Counted from the first letter of the stretch, positions 40,414-55,900 are shown. The stretch: DNA of 64,000 nucleotides from Saposhnikovia divaricata (GCA_036435485.1 CM071598.1:226936648-227000647), one strand, 5' to 3'. Program-made: numbers and translations. The notes: generated by a model not told the origin, from the sequence alone.

Positions 40414-42305
40414 GAGAACAAAATATGTAAAAATATCCTTAAAATGGTCCGATTCGATTTTTAACAATATCCCGTGTACTAACCACTTTGAGGATTATCC
40501 GAAAATCGAGTTTCGATCATATCAGCTCCGATTTAGGTTCGAACAGCGTCAAATAAAATTTTGTTGAATTTCAATAACCCATAGGAACAAAATATGTAAA
40601 AATATCCACAAAATGGTCCGACTTGATTTTTAACAATTTCCCGTGTACTAACCCCTTTGAGAATTTTCCGAAAACCGAGTTTCGATCATATCAGCTCCGA
40701 TTCCAATCCGAGCTGCGTCAAATAAAATTTCGTTGAATTCCAATAAACCATAGGAACAAAATATTTAAAAGTATTCACAAAATTGACCAACTCGATTTTT
40801 TAACAATATCCCGTGTACTAACCCTTTTGAGGATTATCCAAAAACCGAGATTTAACTATATCAGCTCCGATTCAGGTCTGAATTGCGTCAAATAAAATTT
40901 CGTTGAATTCCAATAACCCATAGGAACAAAATATATATAAATATCCACAAAATGGTCCGACTTGATTTTTAACAATATCCCGTGTACTAACCCTTTGAGA
41001 ATTTTTCGAAAACCGAGTTTCGATTATATCAACTCTGATTCAGGCTCGAACTGCGTCAAATAAAATTTTGTGGAATTCCAATAACCCATAGGAACAAAAT
41101 ATATAAAAATATCCACAAAATGGTCCGACTCAATTTTTAACAATATCCCGTGTACTAACCCCTTTGAGAAATTTCCGAAAACCGAGTTTCGATCATATCA
41201 GCTCCGATTCAGGTCTGAATTGCGTCAAATAAAATTTCATTGAATTCCAATAACCCATAGGAACAAAATATGTAAAAATATCCACCAAATGGTTCGGCTC
41301 GATTTTTAACAATATCCCGTGTACTAATACCTTTGAGAATTTTCCGAAAACCGAGTTTCGATCATATCAGCTCCGATTCCGGTCCGAACTGCGTCAAATA
41401 AAATTTCCTTGAATTCCAATAACCCATAGGAACAAAATATGTAAAAATATCCACAAAATGGTCCGACTCGATTTTTAACAATATCCCGTGTACTAACCCC
41501 TTTGAGGAATATCCAAAAACCCAGTTTTGACTATATCAGCTCCGATTCAGGTCTGAATTGTGTCAAATAAAATTTCGTTGAATTCCAATAACCCATAGGA
41601 ACAAAATATTTAAAAATATCCTTAAAATGGTCAGACTCGATTTTTAACAATATCCCGTGTACAAACCACTTTGAGGATTATCCGAAAACCGAGTTTCGAT
41701 CATATCAGCTCCGATTTAGGTCTGAATTGCGTCAAATAAAATTTCGTTGAATTCCAATAACCCATAGGAACAAAATATGTAAAAATATCCACAAAATGGT
41801 CCGACTCGATTTTTAACAATATCCCGTGTACTAACCCCTTTGAGGATTATCCAAAAACCCAGTTTTGACTATATCAGCTCCGATTCAGGTCTGAATTGTG
41901 TCAAATAAAATTTCGTTGAATTCCAATAACCCATAAGAACAAAATATGTAAAAATATCCTTAAAATGGTCCGATTCGATTTTTAACAATATCCCGTGTAC
42001 TAACCACTTTGAGGATTATGCGAAAATCGAGTTTCGATCATATCAGCTCCGATTTAGGTTCGAACAGCGTCAAATAAAATTTTGTTGAATTTCAATAACC
42101 CATAGGAACAAAATATGTAAAAATATCCACAAAATGGTCCGACTTGATTTTTAACAATTTCCCGTGTACTAACCCCTTTGAGAATTTTCCGAAAACCGAG
42201 TTTCGATCATATCAGCTCCGATTCCAGTCCGAGCTGCGTCAAATAAAATTTCGTTGAATTCCAATAAACCATAGGAACAAAATATTTAAAAGTATTCACA
42301 AAATT
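39264..42305. repeat. Two 1521-bp 9-mer repeats
   Basis: L anchors lie at 39264, 40785 and 42306, exactly 9 x 169 bp apart. Both repeats carry atatatataaatatcc, the ttttgtggaatt variant, ggttcggctcg and ctaataccttt. The first overlaps the end of partial copy 3, so the 9-mer expanded from that copy. Confidence 0.85.
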
Positions 42306-45011
42306 GACCAACTCGATTTTTTAACAATATCCCGTGTACTAACCCTTTTGAGGATTATCCAAAAACCGAGATTTAACTATATCAGCTCCGATTCAGGTCT
42401 GAATTGCGTCAAATAAAATTTCGTTGAATTCCAATAACCCATAGGAACAAAATATATAAAAATATCCACAAAATGGTCCGACTTGATTTTTAACAATATC
42501 CCGTGTACTAACCCCTTTGAGAATTTTTCGAAAACCGAGTTTCGATTATATCAACTCTGATTCAGGCTCGAACTACGTCAAATAAAATTTTGTTGAATTC
42601 CAATAACCCATAGGAACAAAATATGTAAAAATATCCACAAAATGGTCCGACTCGATTTTTAACAATATCCCGTGTACTAACCCCTTTGAGAATTTTCCGA
42701 AAACTGAGTTTCGATCATATCAGCTCCGATTCAGGTCTGAATTGCGTAAAATAAAATTTCTTTGAATTCCAATAACCCATAGGAACAAAATATGTAAATA
42801 TATCAACAAAATAGTCTGACCCGATTTTTAACAATATCCCGTGTACTAACCCCTTTGAGAATTTTCCGAAAACCGAGTTTCGATCATATCAGCTCCGATT
42901 CAGGTCTGAATTGCGTCAAATAAAATTTCGTTGAATTCCAATAACCCATAGGAACAAAATATGTAAAAATATCCACAAAATGGTCCGACTCGATTTTTAA
43001 CAATATCCCGTGTACTAACCCCTTTGAGAATTTTCCGAAAACTGAGTTTCGATCATATCAGCTCCGATTCAGGTCTGAATTGCGTCAAATAAAATTTCAT
43101 TGAATTCCAATAACCCATAGGAACAAAATATGTAAAAATATCCACCAAATGGTCCGACTCGATTTTTAACAATATCCCGTGTACTAACCCCTTTGAGGAT
43201 TATCCAAAAACCCAGTTTTGACTATATCAGCTCCGATTCAGGTCTGAATTGTGTCAAATAAAATTTCGTTGAATTCCAATAACCCATAAGAACAAAATAT
43301 GTAAAAATATCCTTAAAATGGTCCGATTCGATTTTTAACAATATCCCGTGTACTAACCACTTTGAGGATTATGCGAAAATCGAGTTTCGATCATATCAGC
43401 TCCGATTTAGGTTCGAACAGCGTCAAATAAAATTTTGTTGAATTTCAATAACCCATAGGAACAAAATATGTAAAAATATCCACAAAATGGTCCGACTTGA
43501 TTTTTAACAATTTCCCGTGTACTAACCCCTTTGAGAATTTTCCGAAAACCGAGTTTCGATCATATCAGCTCCGATTCCAGTCCGAGCTGCGTCAAATAAA
43601 ATTTCGTTGAATTCCAATAAACCATAGGAACAAAATATTTAAAAGTATTCACAAAATTGACCAACTCGATTTTTTAACAATATCCCGTGTACTAACCCTT
43701 TTGAGGATTATCCAAAAACCGAGATTTAACTATATCAGCTCCGATTCAGGTCTGAATTGCGTCAAATAAAATTTCGTTGAATTCCAATAACCCATAGGAA
43801 CAAAATATATAAAAATATCCACAAAATGGTCCGACTTGATTTTTAACAATATCCCGTGTACTAACCCCTTTGAGAATTTTTCGAAAACCGAGTTTCGATT
43901 ATATCAACTCTGATTCAGGCTCGAACTACGTCAAATAAAATTTTGTTGAATTCCAATAACCCATAGGAACAAAATATGTAAAAATATCCACAAAATGGTC
44001 CGACTCGATTTTTAACAATATCCCGTGTACTAACCCCTTTGAGAATTTTCCGAAAACTGAGTTTCGATCATATCAGCTCCGATTCAGGTCTGAATTGCGT
44101 AAAATAAAATTTCTTTGAATTCCAATAACCCATAGGAACAAAATATGTAAATATATCAACAAAATAGTCTGACCCGATTTTTAACAATATCCCGTGTACT
44201 AACCCCTTTGAGAATTTTCCGAAAACCGAGTTTCGATCATATCAGCTCCGATTCAGGTCTGAATTGCGTCAAATAAAATTTCGTTGAATTCCAATAACCC
44301 ATAGGAACAAAATATGTAAAAATATCCACAAAATGGTCCGACTCGATTTTTAACAATATCCCGTCTACTAACCCCTTTGAGAATTTTCCGAAAACTGAGT
44401 TTCGATCATATCAGCTCCGATTCAGGTCTGAATTGCGTCAAATAAAATTTCATTGAATTCCAATAACCCATAGGAACAAAATATGTAAAAATATCCACCA
44501 AATGGTCCGACTCGATTTTTAACAATATCCCGTGTACTAACCCCTTTGAGGATTATCCAAAAACCCAGTTTTGACTATATCAGCTCCGATTCAGGTCTGA
44601 ATTGTGTCAAATAAAATTTCGTTGAATTCCAATAACCCATAAGAACAAAATATGTAAAAATATCCTTAAAATGGTCCGATTCGATTTTTAACAATATCCC
44701 GTGTACTAACCACTTTGAGGATTATCCGAAAATCGAGTTTCGATCATATCAGCTCCTATTCAGGTTCGAACAGCGTCAAATAAAATTTTGTTGAATTTCA
44801 ATAACCCATAGGAATAAAATATGTAAAAATATCCACAAAATGGTCCGACTTGATTTTTAACAATATCCCGTGTACTAACCCCTTTGAGAATTTTCCGAAA
44901 ACCGAGTTTCGATCATATAAGCTCCGATTCCAGTCCGAGCTGCGTCAAATAAAATTTCTTTGAATTCCAATAAACCATAGGAACAAAATATTTAAAAGTA
45001 TCCACAAAATT
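42306..45011. repeat. Two 1353-bp 8-mer repeats
   Basis: L anchors lie at 42306, 43659 and 45012, spaced 8 x 169 plus 1. Shared marks are cgaactacgtc, tgcgtaaaataaaa with ttctttgaattcc, and the aacaaaatagtctgaccc monomer. A private change gtctactaac at about 44365 marks the second copy. Confidence 0.85.
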
Positions 45012-47637
45012 GACCAACTCGATTTTTTAACAATATCCCGTGTACTAACCCTTTTGAGGATTATCCAAAAACCGAGATTTAACTATATCAGCTCCGATTC
45101 AGGTCTGAATTGCGTCAAATAAAATTTCGTTGAATTCCAATAACCCATAGGAACAAAATATATAAAAATATCCACAAAATGGTCCGACTTGATTTTTAAC
45201 AATATCCCGTGTACTAACCCCTTTGAGAATTTTTCGAAAACCGAGTTTCGATTATATCAACTCTGATTCAGGCTCGAACTGCGTCAAATAAAATTTTGTT
45301 GAATTCCAATAACCAATAGAAACAAAATATGTAAAAATATCCATAAAATGGTCCGACTCGATTTTTAACAATATCCCGTGTACTAACCCCTTTGAGAATT
45401 TTCCGAAAACTGAGTTTCGATCATATCAGCTCCGATTCAGGTCGAATTGCGTCAAATAAAATTTCGTTGAATTCCAATAACCCATAGGAACAAAATATGT
45501 AAAAATATCCACAAAATGGTCCGACTCGATTTTTAACAATATCCCGTGTACTAACCCCTTTGAGAATTTTCCGAAAACTGAGTTTCGATCATATCAGCTC
45601 CGATTCAGGTCTGAATTGCGTCAAATAAAATTTCATTGAATTCCAATAACCCATAGGAACAAAATATGTAAAAATATCCACAAAATGGTTCGACCCGATT
45701 TTTAACAATATCCCGTGTACTAACACCTTTGAGAATTTTCCGAAAACCGACAAAATATGTAAAAATATCTACAAAATGGTCCGACTCGATTTTTAACAAT
45801 ATCCCGTGTACTAACCCCTTTGAGGAATATCCAAAAACCCAGTTTTGACTATATCAGCTCTGATTCAGGTCTGAATTGTGTCAAATAAAATTTCGTTGAA
45901 TTCCAATAACCAATAGGAACAAAACATGTAAAAATATCCTTAAAATGGTCCGACTCGATTTTTAACAATATCCCTTGTACTAATCACTTTGAGGATTATC
46001 CGAAAACCGAGTTTCGTTCATACCAGCTCCGATTCAGGTTTGAATTGCGTCAAATAAAATTTTGTTGAATTCCAATAACCCATAGGAACAAAATATTTAA
46101 AAATATCAACAAAATAGTCCGACCCGATTTTTAACAATATCCCGTGTACTAACCCCTTTGAGAATTTTTCGAAAACCGAGTTTCGATCATATCAGCTCCG
46201 ATTCCGGTCCGAACTGCGTCAAATAAAATTTTGTTGAATTTCAATAACCCATAGGAACAAAATATGTAAAAATATCCACAAAATGGTCCGACTTGATTTT
46301 TAACAATATCCCATGTACTAACCCCTTTGAGAATTTTCCGAAAACCGAGTTTCGATCATATCAGCTCCGATTCCAGTCCGAGCGACGTCAAATAAAATTT
46401 CGTTGAATTCCAATAACGCATAGGAACAAAATATGTAAAAATATCCACAAAATGGTCCGACTCAATTTTTACCAATATCACGTGTACTAACCCCTTTGAG
46501 AATTTTCCGAAAACCGAGTTTCGATCATATCAGCTCCGATTCAGGTCTGAATTGCGTCAAATAAAATTTCATTGAATTCCAATAACCCATAGGAACAAAA
46601 TATGTAAAAATATCCACAAAATGGTTCGACCCGATTTTTAACAAAATCCCGTGTACTAACACCTTTGAGAATTTTCCGAAAACCGAGTTTCGATCATATC
46701 AGCTCCGATTCCGGTCCGAACTGCGTCAAATAAAATTTCCTTGAATTCCAATAACCCATAGGAACAAAATATGTAAAAATATCCACAAAATGGTCCGACT
46801 CGATTTTTAACAATATCCCGTGTACCAAACCCTTTGAGGAATATCCAAAAACCCAGTTTCGACTATATCAGCTCCGATTCAGGTCTGAATTGTGTCAAAT
46901 AAAATTTCGTTGAATTCCAATAACCCATAGGAACAAAATATTTAAAAATATCCTTAAAATGGTCGGACTAGATTTTTAACAATATCCCGTGTACAAACCA
47001 CTTTGAGGATTATCCGAAAACCGAGTTTCGATCATATCAGCTCCGATTTAGGTCTGAATTGCGTCAAATAAAATTTTGTTGAATTTCAATAACCCATAGG
47101 AACAAAATATGTAAAAATATCAACAAAATGGTCCGACTCGATTTTTAACAATATCCCGTGTACTAACCCCTTTGAGGATTATCCAAAAACCCAGTTTTGA
47201 CTATATCAGCTCCGATTCAGGTCTGAATTGTGTCAAATAAAATTTCGTTGAATTCCAATAACCCATAAGAACAAAATATGTAAAAATATCCTTAAAATGG
47301 TCCGATTCGATTTTTAACAATATCCCGTGTACTAACCACTTTGAGGATTATCCAAAAATCGAGTTTCGATCATATAAACTCCGATTCAGGTTCGAACAGC
47401 GTCAAATAAAATTTTGTTGAATTTCAATAACCCATAGGAACAAAATATGTAAAAATATCCACAAAATGGTCCGACTTGATTTTTAACAATATCCCGTGTA
47501 CTAACCCCTTTGAGAATTTTCCGAAAACCGAGTTTCGATCATATAAGCTCCGATTCCAGTCCGAGCTGCGTCAAATAAAATTTCTTTGAATTCCAATAAA
47601 CCATAGGAACAAAATATTTAAAAGTATCCACAAAATT
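45012..47637. repeat. 16-mer HOR, copy 1 (2626 bp, carries 78-bp deletion)
   Basis: Measured between L anchors. It contains the deleted monomer at 45750, a 1-bp loss in caggtcgaattg (about 45441), the aataaccaatagg and aaaacatg monomer, aataacgcatagg, and taccaatatcacg. Length is 16 x 169 plus 1 (L insertion) minus 79. Confidence 0.87.
45750..45751. other. 78-bp deletion junction, copy 1
   Basis: ccgaaaaccga is joined directly to caaaatatgtaaa. Against the intact copy, bases equivalent to 51004-51081 are missing. This fuses the front of a class A monomer to the middle of the next monomer and leaves a 91-bp step in the monomer ruler. Homology at the join is only 1 bp. Confidence 0.93.
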
Positions 47638-50263
47638 GACCAACTCGATTTTTTAACAATATCCCGTGTACTAACCCTTTTGAGGATTATCCAAAAACCG
47701 AGATTTAACTATATCAGCTCCGATTCAGGTCTGAATTGCGTCAAATAAAATTTCGTTGAATTCCAATAACCCATAGGAACAAAATATATAAAAATATCCA
47801 CAAAATGGTCCGACTTGATTTTTAACAATATCCCGTGTACTAACCCCTTTGAGAATTTTTCGAAAACCGAGTTTCGATTATATCAACTCTGATTCAGGCT
47901 CGAACTGCGTCAAATAAAATTTTGTTGAATTCCAATAACCCATAGAAACAAAATATGTAAAAATATCCATAAAATGGTCCGACTCGATTTTTAACAATAT
48001 CCCGTGTACTAACCCCTTTGAGAATTTTCCGAAAACTGAGTTTCGATCATATCAGCTCCGATTCAGGTCGAATTGCGTCAAATAAAATTTCGTTGAATTC
48101 CAATAACCCATAGGAACAAAATATGTAAAAATATCCACAAAATGGTCCGACTCGATTTTTAACAATATCCCGTGTACTAACCCCTTTGAGAATTTTCCGA
48201 AAACTGAGTTTCGATCATATCAGCTCCGATTCAGGTCTGAATTGCGTCAAATAAAATTTCATTGAATTCCAATAACCCATAGGAACAAAATATGTAAAAA
48301 TATCCACAAAATGGTTCGACCCGATTTTTAACAATATCCCGTGTACTAACACCTTTGAGAATTTTCCGAAAACCGACAAAATATGTAAAAATATCTACAA
48401 AATGGTCCGATTCGATTTTTAACAATATCCCGTGTACTAACCCCTTTGAGGAATATCCAAAAACCCAGTTTTGACTATATCAGCTCTGATTCAGGTCTGA
48501 ATTGTGTCAAATAAAATTTCGTTGAATTCCAATAACCAATAGGAACAAAACATGTAAAAATATCCTTAAAATGGTCCGACTCGATTTTTAACAATATCCC
48601 TTGTACTAATCACTTTGAGGATTATCCGAAAACCGAGTTTCGTTCATACCAGCTCCGATTCAGGTTTGAATTGCGTCAAATAAAATTTTGTTGAATTCCA
48701 ATAACCCATAGGAACAAAATATTTAAAAATATCAACAAAATAGTCCGACCCGATTTTTAACAATATCCCGTGTACTAACCCCTTTGAGAATTTTCCGAAA
48801 ACCGAGTTTCGATCATATCAGCTCCGATTCCGGTCCGAACTGCGTCAAATAAAATTTTGTTGAATTTCAATAACCCATAGGAACAAAATATGTAAAAATA
48901 TCCACAAAATGGTCCGACTTGATTTTTAACAATATCCCATGTACTAACCCCTTTGAGAATTTTCCGAAAACCGAGTTTCGATCATATCAGCTCCGATTCC
49001 AGTCCGAGCGACGTCAAATAAAATTTCGTTGAATTCCAATAACGCATAGGAACAAAATATGTAAAAATATCCACAAAATGGTCCGACTCAATTTTTACCA
49101 ATATCACGTGTACTAACCCCTTTGAGAATTTTCCGAAAACCGAGTTTCGATCATATCAGCTCCGATTCAGGTCTGAATTGCGTCAAATAAAATTTCATTG
49201 AATTCCAATAACCCATAGGAACAAAATATGTAAAAATATCCACAAAATGGTTCGACCCGATTTTTAACAAAATCCCGTGTACTAACACCTTTGAGAATTT
49301 TCCGAAAACCGATTTTCGATCATATCAGCTCCGATTCCGGTCCGAACTGCGTCAAATAAAATTTCCTTGAATTCCAATAACCCATAGGAACAAAATATGT
49401 AAAAATATCCACAAAATGGTCCGACTCGATTTTTAACAATATCCCGTGTACTAAACCCTTTGAGGAATATCCAAAAACCCAGTTTCGACTATATCAGCTC
49501 CGATTCAGGTCTGAATTGTGTCAAATAAAATTTCGTTGAATTCCAATAACCCATAGGAACAAAATATTTAAAAATATCCTTAAAATGGTCGGACTAGATT
49601 TTTAACAATATCCCGTGTACAAACCACTTTGAGGATTATCCGAAAACCGAGTTTCGATCATATCAGCTCCGATTTAGGTCTGAATTGCGTCAAATAAAAT
49701 TTTGTTGAATTTCAATAACCCATAGGAACAAAATATGTAAAAATATCCACAAAATGGTCCGACTCGATTTTTAACAATATCCCGTGTACTAACCCCTTTG
49801 AGGATTATCCAAAAACCCAGTTTTGACTATATCAGCTCCGATTCAGGTCTGAATTGTGTCAAATAAAATTTCGTTGAATTCCAATAACCCATGAGAACAA
49901 AATATGTAAAAATATCCTTAAAATGGCCCGATTCGATTTTTAACAATATCCCGTGTACTAACCACTTTGAGGATTATCCGAAAATCGAGTTTCGATCATA
50001 TAAACTCCGATTCAGGTTCGAACAGCGTCAAATAAAATTTTGTTGAATTTCAATAACCCATAGGAACAAAATATGTAAAAATATCCACAAAATGGTCCGA
50101 CTTGATTTCTAACAATATCCCGTGTACTAACCCCTTTGAGAATTTTCCGAAAACCGAGTTTCGATCATATCGGCTCCGATTCCAGTCCGAGCTGCGTCAA
50201 ATAAAATTTCGTTGAATTCCAATAAACCATAGGAACAAAATATTTAAAAGTATCCACAAAATT
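47638..50263. repeat. 16-mer HOR, copy 2 (2626 bp, carries the same deletion)
   Basis: Same order and private marks as copy 1 at +2626, including the 78-bp deletion at 48376 and caggtcgaattg at about 48066. Single-base differences exist, for example gtaccaaaccc at about 46823 in copy 1 against gtactaaaccc here. Confidence 0.87.
48376..48377. other. 78-bp deletion junction, copy 2
   Basis: The same join as at 45750, exactly 2626 bp downstream, so the deletion spread by duplication and did not arise twice. Confidence 0.93.
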
Positions 50264-52968
50264 GACCAACTCGATTTTTTAACAATATCCCGTGTACTAA
50301 CCCTTTTGAGGATTATCCAAAAACCGAGATTTAACTATATCAGCTCCGATTCAGGTCTGAATTGCGTCAAATAAAATTTCGTTGAATTCCAATAACCCAT
50401 AGGAACAAAATATATAAAAATATCCACAAAATGGTCGGACTTGATTTTTAACAATATCCCGTGTACTAACCCCTTTGAGAATTTTTCGAAAACCGAGTTT
50501 CGATTATATCAACTCTGATTCAGGCTCGAACTGCGTCAAATAAAATTTTGTTGAATTCCAATAACCCATAGGAACAAAATATGTAAAAATATCCACAAAA
50601 TGGTCCGACTCGATTTTTAACAATATCCCGTGTACTAACCCCTTTGAGAATTTTCCGAAAACTGAGTTTCGATCATATCAGCTCCGATTCAGGTCTGAAT
50701 TGCGTCAAATAAAATTTCTTTGAATTCCAATAACCCATAGGAACAAAATATGTAAAAATATCCACAAAATGGTCCGACTCGATTTTTAACAATATCCCGT
50801 GTACTAACCCCTTTGAGAATTTTCCGAAAACTGAGTTTCGATCATATCAGCTCCGATTCAGGTCTGAATTGCGTCAAATAAAATTTCATTGAATTCCAAT
50901 AACCCATAGGAACAAAATATGTAAAAATATCCACAAAATGGTTCGACCCGATTTTTAACAATATCCCGTGTACTAACACCTTTGAGAATTTTCCGAAAAC
51001 CGAGTTTCGATCATATCAGCTCCGATTCCGGTCCGAACTGCGTCAAATAAAATTTCGTTGAATTCCAATAACCCATAGGAACAAAATATGTAAAAATATC
51101 TACAAAATGGTCCGACTCGATTTTTAACAATATCCCGTGTACTAACCCCTTTGAGGAATATCCAAAAACCCAGTTTTGACTATATCAGCTCTGATTCAGG
51201 TCTGAATTGTTTCAAATAAAATTTCGTTGAATTCCAATAACCAATAGGAACAAAACATGTAAAAATATCCTTAAAATGGTCCGACTCGATTTTTAACAAT
51301 ATCCCTTGTACTAACCACTTTGAGGATTATCCGAAAACCGAGTTTCGTTCATACCAGCTCCGATTCAGGTCTGAATTGCGTCAAATAAAATTTTGTTGAA
51401 TTCCAATAACCCATAGGAACAAAATATTTAAAAATATCAACAAAATAGTCCGACCCGATTTTTAACAATATCCCGTGTACTAACCCCTTTGAGAATTTTC
51501 CGAAAACCGAGTTTCGATCATATCAGCTCCGATTCCGGTCCGAACTGCGTCAAATAAAATTTTGTTGAATTTCAATAACCCATAGGAACAAAATATGTAA
51601 AAATATCCACAAAATGGTCCGACTTGATTTTTAACAATATCCCATGTACTAACCCCTTTGAGAATTTTCCGAAAACCGAGTTTCGATCATATCAGCTCCG
51701 ATTCCAGTCCGAGCGGCGTCAAATAAAATTTCGTTGAATTCCAATAACGCATAGGAACAAAATATGTAAAAATATCCACAAAATGGCCCGACTCAATTTT
51801 TACCAATATCACGTGTACTAACCCCTTTGAGAATTTTCCGAAAACCGAGTTTCGATCATATCAGCTCCGATTCAGGTCTGAATTGCGTCAAATAAAATTT
51901 CATTGAATTCCAATAACCCATAGGAACAAAATATGTAAAAATATCCACAAAATGGTTCGACCTGATTTTTAACAATATCCCGTGTACTAACACCTTTGAG
52001 AATTTTCCGAAAACCGAGTTTCGATCATATCAGCTCCGATTCCGGTCCGAACTGCGTCAAATAAAATTTCCTTGAATTCCAATAACCCATAGGAACAAAA
52101 TATGTAAAAATATCCACAAAATGGTCCGACTCGATTTTTAACAATATCCCCTGTACTAACCCCTTTGAGGAATATCCAAAAACCCAGTTTCGACTATATC
52201 AGCTCCGATTCAGGTCTGAATTGTGTCAAATAAAATTTCGTTGAATTCCAATAACCCATAGGAACAAAATATTTAAAATTATCCTTAAAATGGTCGGACT
52301 CGATTTTTAACAATATCCCGTGTACAAACCACTTTGAGGATTATCCGAAAACCGAGTTTCGATCATATCAGCTCCGATTCAGGTCTGAATTGCGTCAAAT
52401 AAAATTTTGTTGAATTTCAATAACCCATAGGAACAAAATATGTAAAAATATCCACAAAATGGTCCGACTCGATTTTTAACAATATCCCGTGTACTAACCC
52501 CTTTGAGGATTATCCAAAAACCCAGTTTTGACTATATCAGCTCCGATTCAGGTCTGAATTGTGTCAAATAAAATTTCGTTGAATTCCAATAACCCATAAG
52601 AACAAAATATGTAAAAATATCCTTAAAATGGTCCGATTCAATTTTTAACAATATCCCGTGTACTAACCACTTTGAGGATTATCCGAAAACCGAGTTTCGA
52701 TCATATCAGCTCCGATTCGGGTTCGAACAGCGTCAAATAAAATTTTGTTGAATTTCAATAACCCATAGGAACAAAATATGTAAAAATATCCACAAAATGG
52801 TCCGACTTGATTTTTAACAATATCCCGTGTACTAACCCCTTTGAGAATTTTCCGAAAATCGAGTTTCGATCATATCAGCTCCGATTCCAGTCCGAGCTGT
52901 GTCAAATAAAATTTCGTTGAATTCCAATAAACCATAGGAACAAAATATTTAAAAGTATCCACAAAATT
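50264..52968. repeat. 16-mer HOR, copy 3 (2705 bp, undeleted)
   Basis: Same monomer order, but the A-type monomer and its neighbour around 51003 are intact and caggtctgaattg is unbroken, restoring 16 x 169 plus 1. It represents the ancestral form of the HOR. Confidence 0.87.
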
Positions 52969-55900
52969 GACCAACTCGATTTTTTAACAATATCCCGTGT
53001 ACTAACCCTTTTGAGGATTATCAAAAAACCGAGATTTAACTATATCAGCTCCGATTCAGGTCTGAATTGCGTCAAATAAAATTTCGTTGAATTCCAATAA
53101 CCCATAGGAACAAAATATATAAAAATATCCACAAAATGGTCCGACTTGATTTTTAACAATATCCTGTGTACTAACCCCTTTGAGAATTTTTCGAAAACCG
53201 AGTTTCGATTATATCAACTCTGATTCAGGCTCGAACTGCGTCAAATAAAATTTTGTTGAATTCCAATAACCCATAGGAACAAAATATGTAAAAATATCCA
53301 CAAAATGGCCCGACTCGATTTTTAACAATATCTAGTGTACTAACCCCTTTGAGAGTTTTCCGAAAACTGAGTTTCGATCATATCAGCTCCGATTCAGGTC
53401 TGAATTGCGTAAAATAAAATTTCTTTGAATTCTAATAACCCATAGGAACAAAATATGTAAATATATCAACAAAATAGTCCGACCTGATTTTTAACAATAT
53501 CCCGTGTACTAACCCCTTTGAGAATTTTCCGAAAACCGAGTTTCGATCATATCAGCTCCGATTCAGGTCTGAATTGCGTCAAATAAAATTTCGTTGAATT
53601 CCAATAACCCATAGGAACAAAATATGTAAAAATATCCACAAAATGGTCCGACTCGATTTTTAACAATATCCCGTGTACTAACCCCTTTGAGAATTTTCCG
53701 AAAACGGAGTTTCGATCATATCAGCTCCGATTCAGGTCTGAATTGCGTCAAATAAAATTTCATTGAATTCCAATAACCCATAGGAACAAAATATGTAAAA
53801 ATATCCACAAAATAGTTCGACCCGATTTTTAACAATATCCCGTGTACTAACACCTTTGAGAATTTTCCGAAATCCGAGTTTCGATCATATCAGCTCCGAT
53901 TCCGGTCCGAACTGCGTCAAATATAATATCGTTGAATTACAATAACCCATAGGAACAAAATATGTAAAAATATCCACAAAATGGTCCGACTCGATTTTTA
54001 ACAATATCCCGTGTACTAACCCCTTTGAGGAATATCCAAAAACCCAGTTTTGACTATATCAGATCTGATTCAGGTCTGAATTGTGTCAAATAAAATTTCG
54101 TTGAATTCCAATAACCCATAGGAACAAAATATTTAAAAATATCCTTAAAATGGTCGGACTCGATTTTTAACAATATCCCGTGTACAAACCACTTTTAGTA
54201 TTATCCAAAAACCGAGTTTCGATCATATCAGCTCCGATTCAGGTCTGAATTGCGTCAAATAAAATTTTGTTGAATTTCAATAACCATAGGAACAAAATAT
54301 GTAAAAATATCCACAAAATGGTCCGACTCGATTTTTAACAATATCCCGTGTACTAACCCCTTTGAGAATTTTCCGAAAACCGAGTTTCGATCATATCAGC
54401 TCCGATTCAGGTCTGAATTGCGTCAAATAAAATTTCATTGAATTCCAATAACCCATAGGAACAAAATTTGTAAAAATATCCACAAAATGGTTCGACCCGA
54501 TTTTTAACAATATCCCGTGTACTAACACCTTTGAGAATTTTTTGAAAACCGAGTTTCGATCATATCAGCTCCGATTCCAGTCCGAACTGCGTCAAATAAA
54601 ATTTTGTTGAATTCCAATAACCCATAGGAACAAAATATGTAAAAATATTCACAAAATGGTCCGACTCGATTTTTAACAATATCCCGTGTACTAACCCCTT
54701 TGAGGAATATCCAAAAACCCAGTTTTGACTATATCAGCTCCGATTCAGGTCTGAATTGTGTCAAATAAAATTTCGTTGAATTCCAATAACCCATAGGAAC
54801 AAAATATTTAAAAATATCCACAAAATGGTCCGACTTGATTTTTAACAATATCCCGTGTACTAACCCCTTTGAGAATTTTTCGAAAACCGAGTTTCGATCA
54901 TATCAACTCTGATTCAGGTTCGAACTGCGTCAAATAAAATTTTGTTGAATTCCAATAACCCATAGGAACAAAATATCTAAAAATATCCATAAAATGGTCC
55001 GACTCGATTTTTAACAAAATCCCGTGTACTAACCCCTTTGAGGAATATCCAAAAACCCAGTTTTGACTATATCAGCTCCGATTCAGGTCTGAATTGTGTC
55101 AAATAAAATTTCGTTGAATTCCAATAACCCATAGGAACAAAATATTTAAAAATATCCTTAAAATGGTCCGACTCAATTTTTAACAATATCCCGTGTACTA
55201 GCCACTTTGAGGATTATCCGAAAACCGAGTTTCGATCATATCAGCTCCGATTCAGGTCTGAATTGCGTCAAATAAAATTTTGTTGAATTTCAATAACCCA
55301 TAGGAACAAAATATGTAAAAATATCCACAAAATGGTCCGACTTGATTTTTAACAATATCCCGTGTACTAACCCCTTTGAGGATTATCCGAAAACCGAGTT
55401 TCGATCATATCAGCTCCGATTCAGGTCTGAATTGCGTCAAATAAAATTTTGTTGAATTTCAATAACCCATAGGAACAAAATATGTAAAAATATCCACAAA
55501 ATGGTCCGACTCAATTTTTAACAATATCCCGTGTACTAACCCCTTTGAGGATTATCCGAAAACCGAGTTTCGATCATATCAGCTCCGATTCAGGTCTGAA
55601 TTGCGTCAAATAAAATTTTGTTGAATTTCAATAACCCATAGGAACAAAATATGTAAAAATATCCACAAAATGGTCCGACTCGATTTTTAACAATATCCCG
55701 TGTACTAACTCCTTTGAGCATTTTCCGAAAACCGAGTTTCGATCATATCAGCTCCGATTCAGGTCTGAATTGCGTCAAATAAAATTTCGTTGAATTCCAA
55801 TAACCCATAGGAACAAAATATTTAAAAATATCAACAAAATAGTCCGACCCGATTTTTAACAATATCCCGTGTACTAACCCCTTTGAGAATTTTCCGAAAA

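Noticed and set aside
45605..45799. 64-codon minus strand ORF, repeated at 48231-48425
   Set aside because: Created by the 78-bp deletion joining two monomers; the pair is explained by the 2626-bp duplication.
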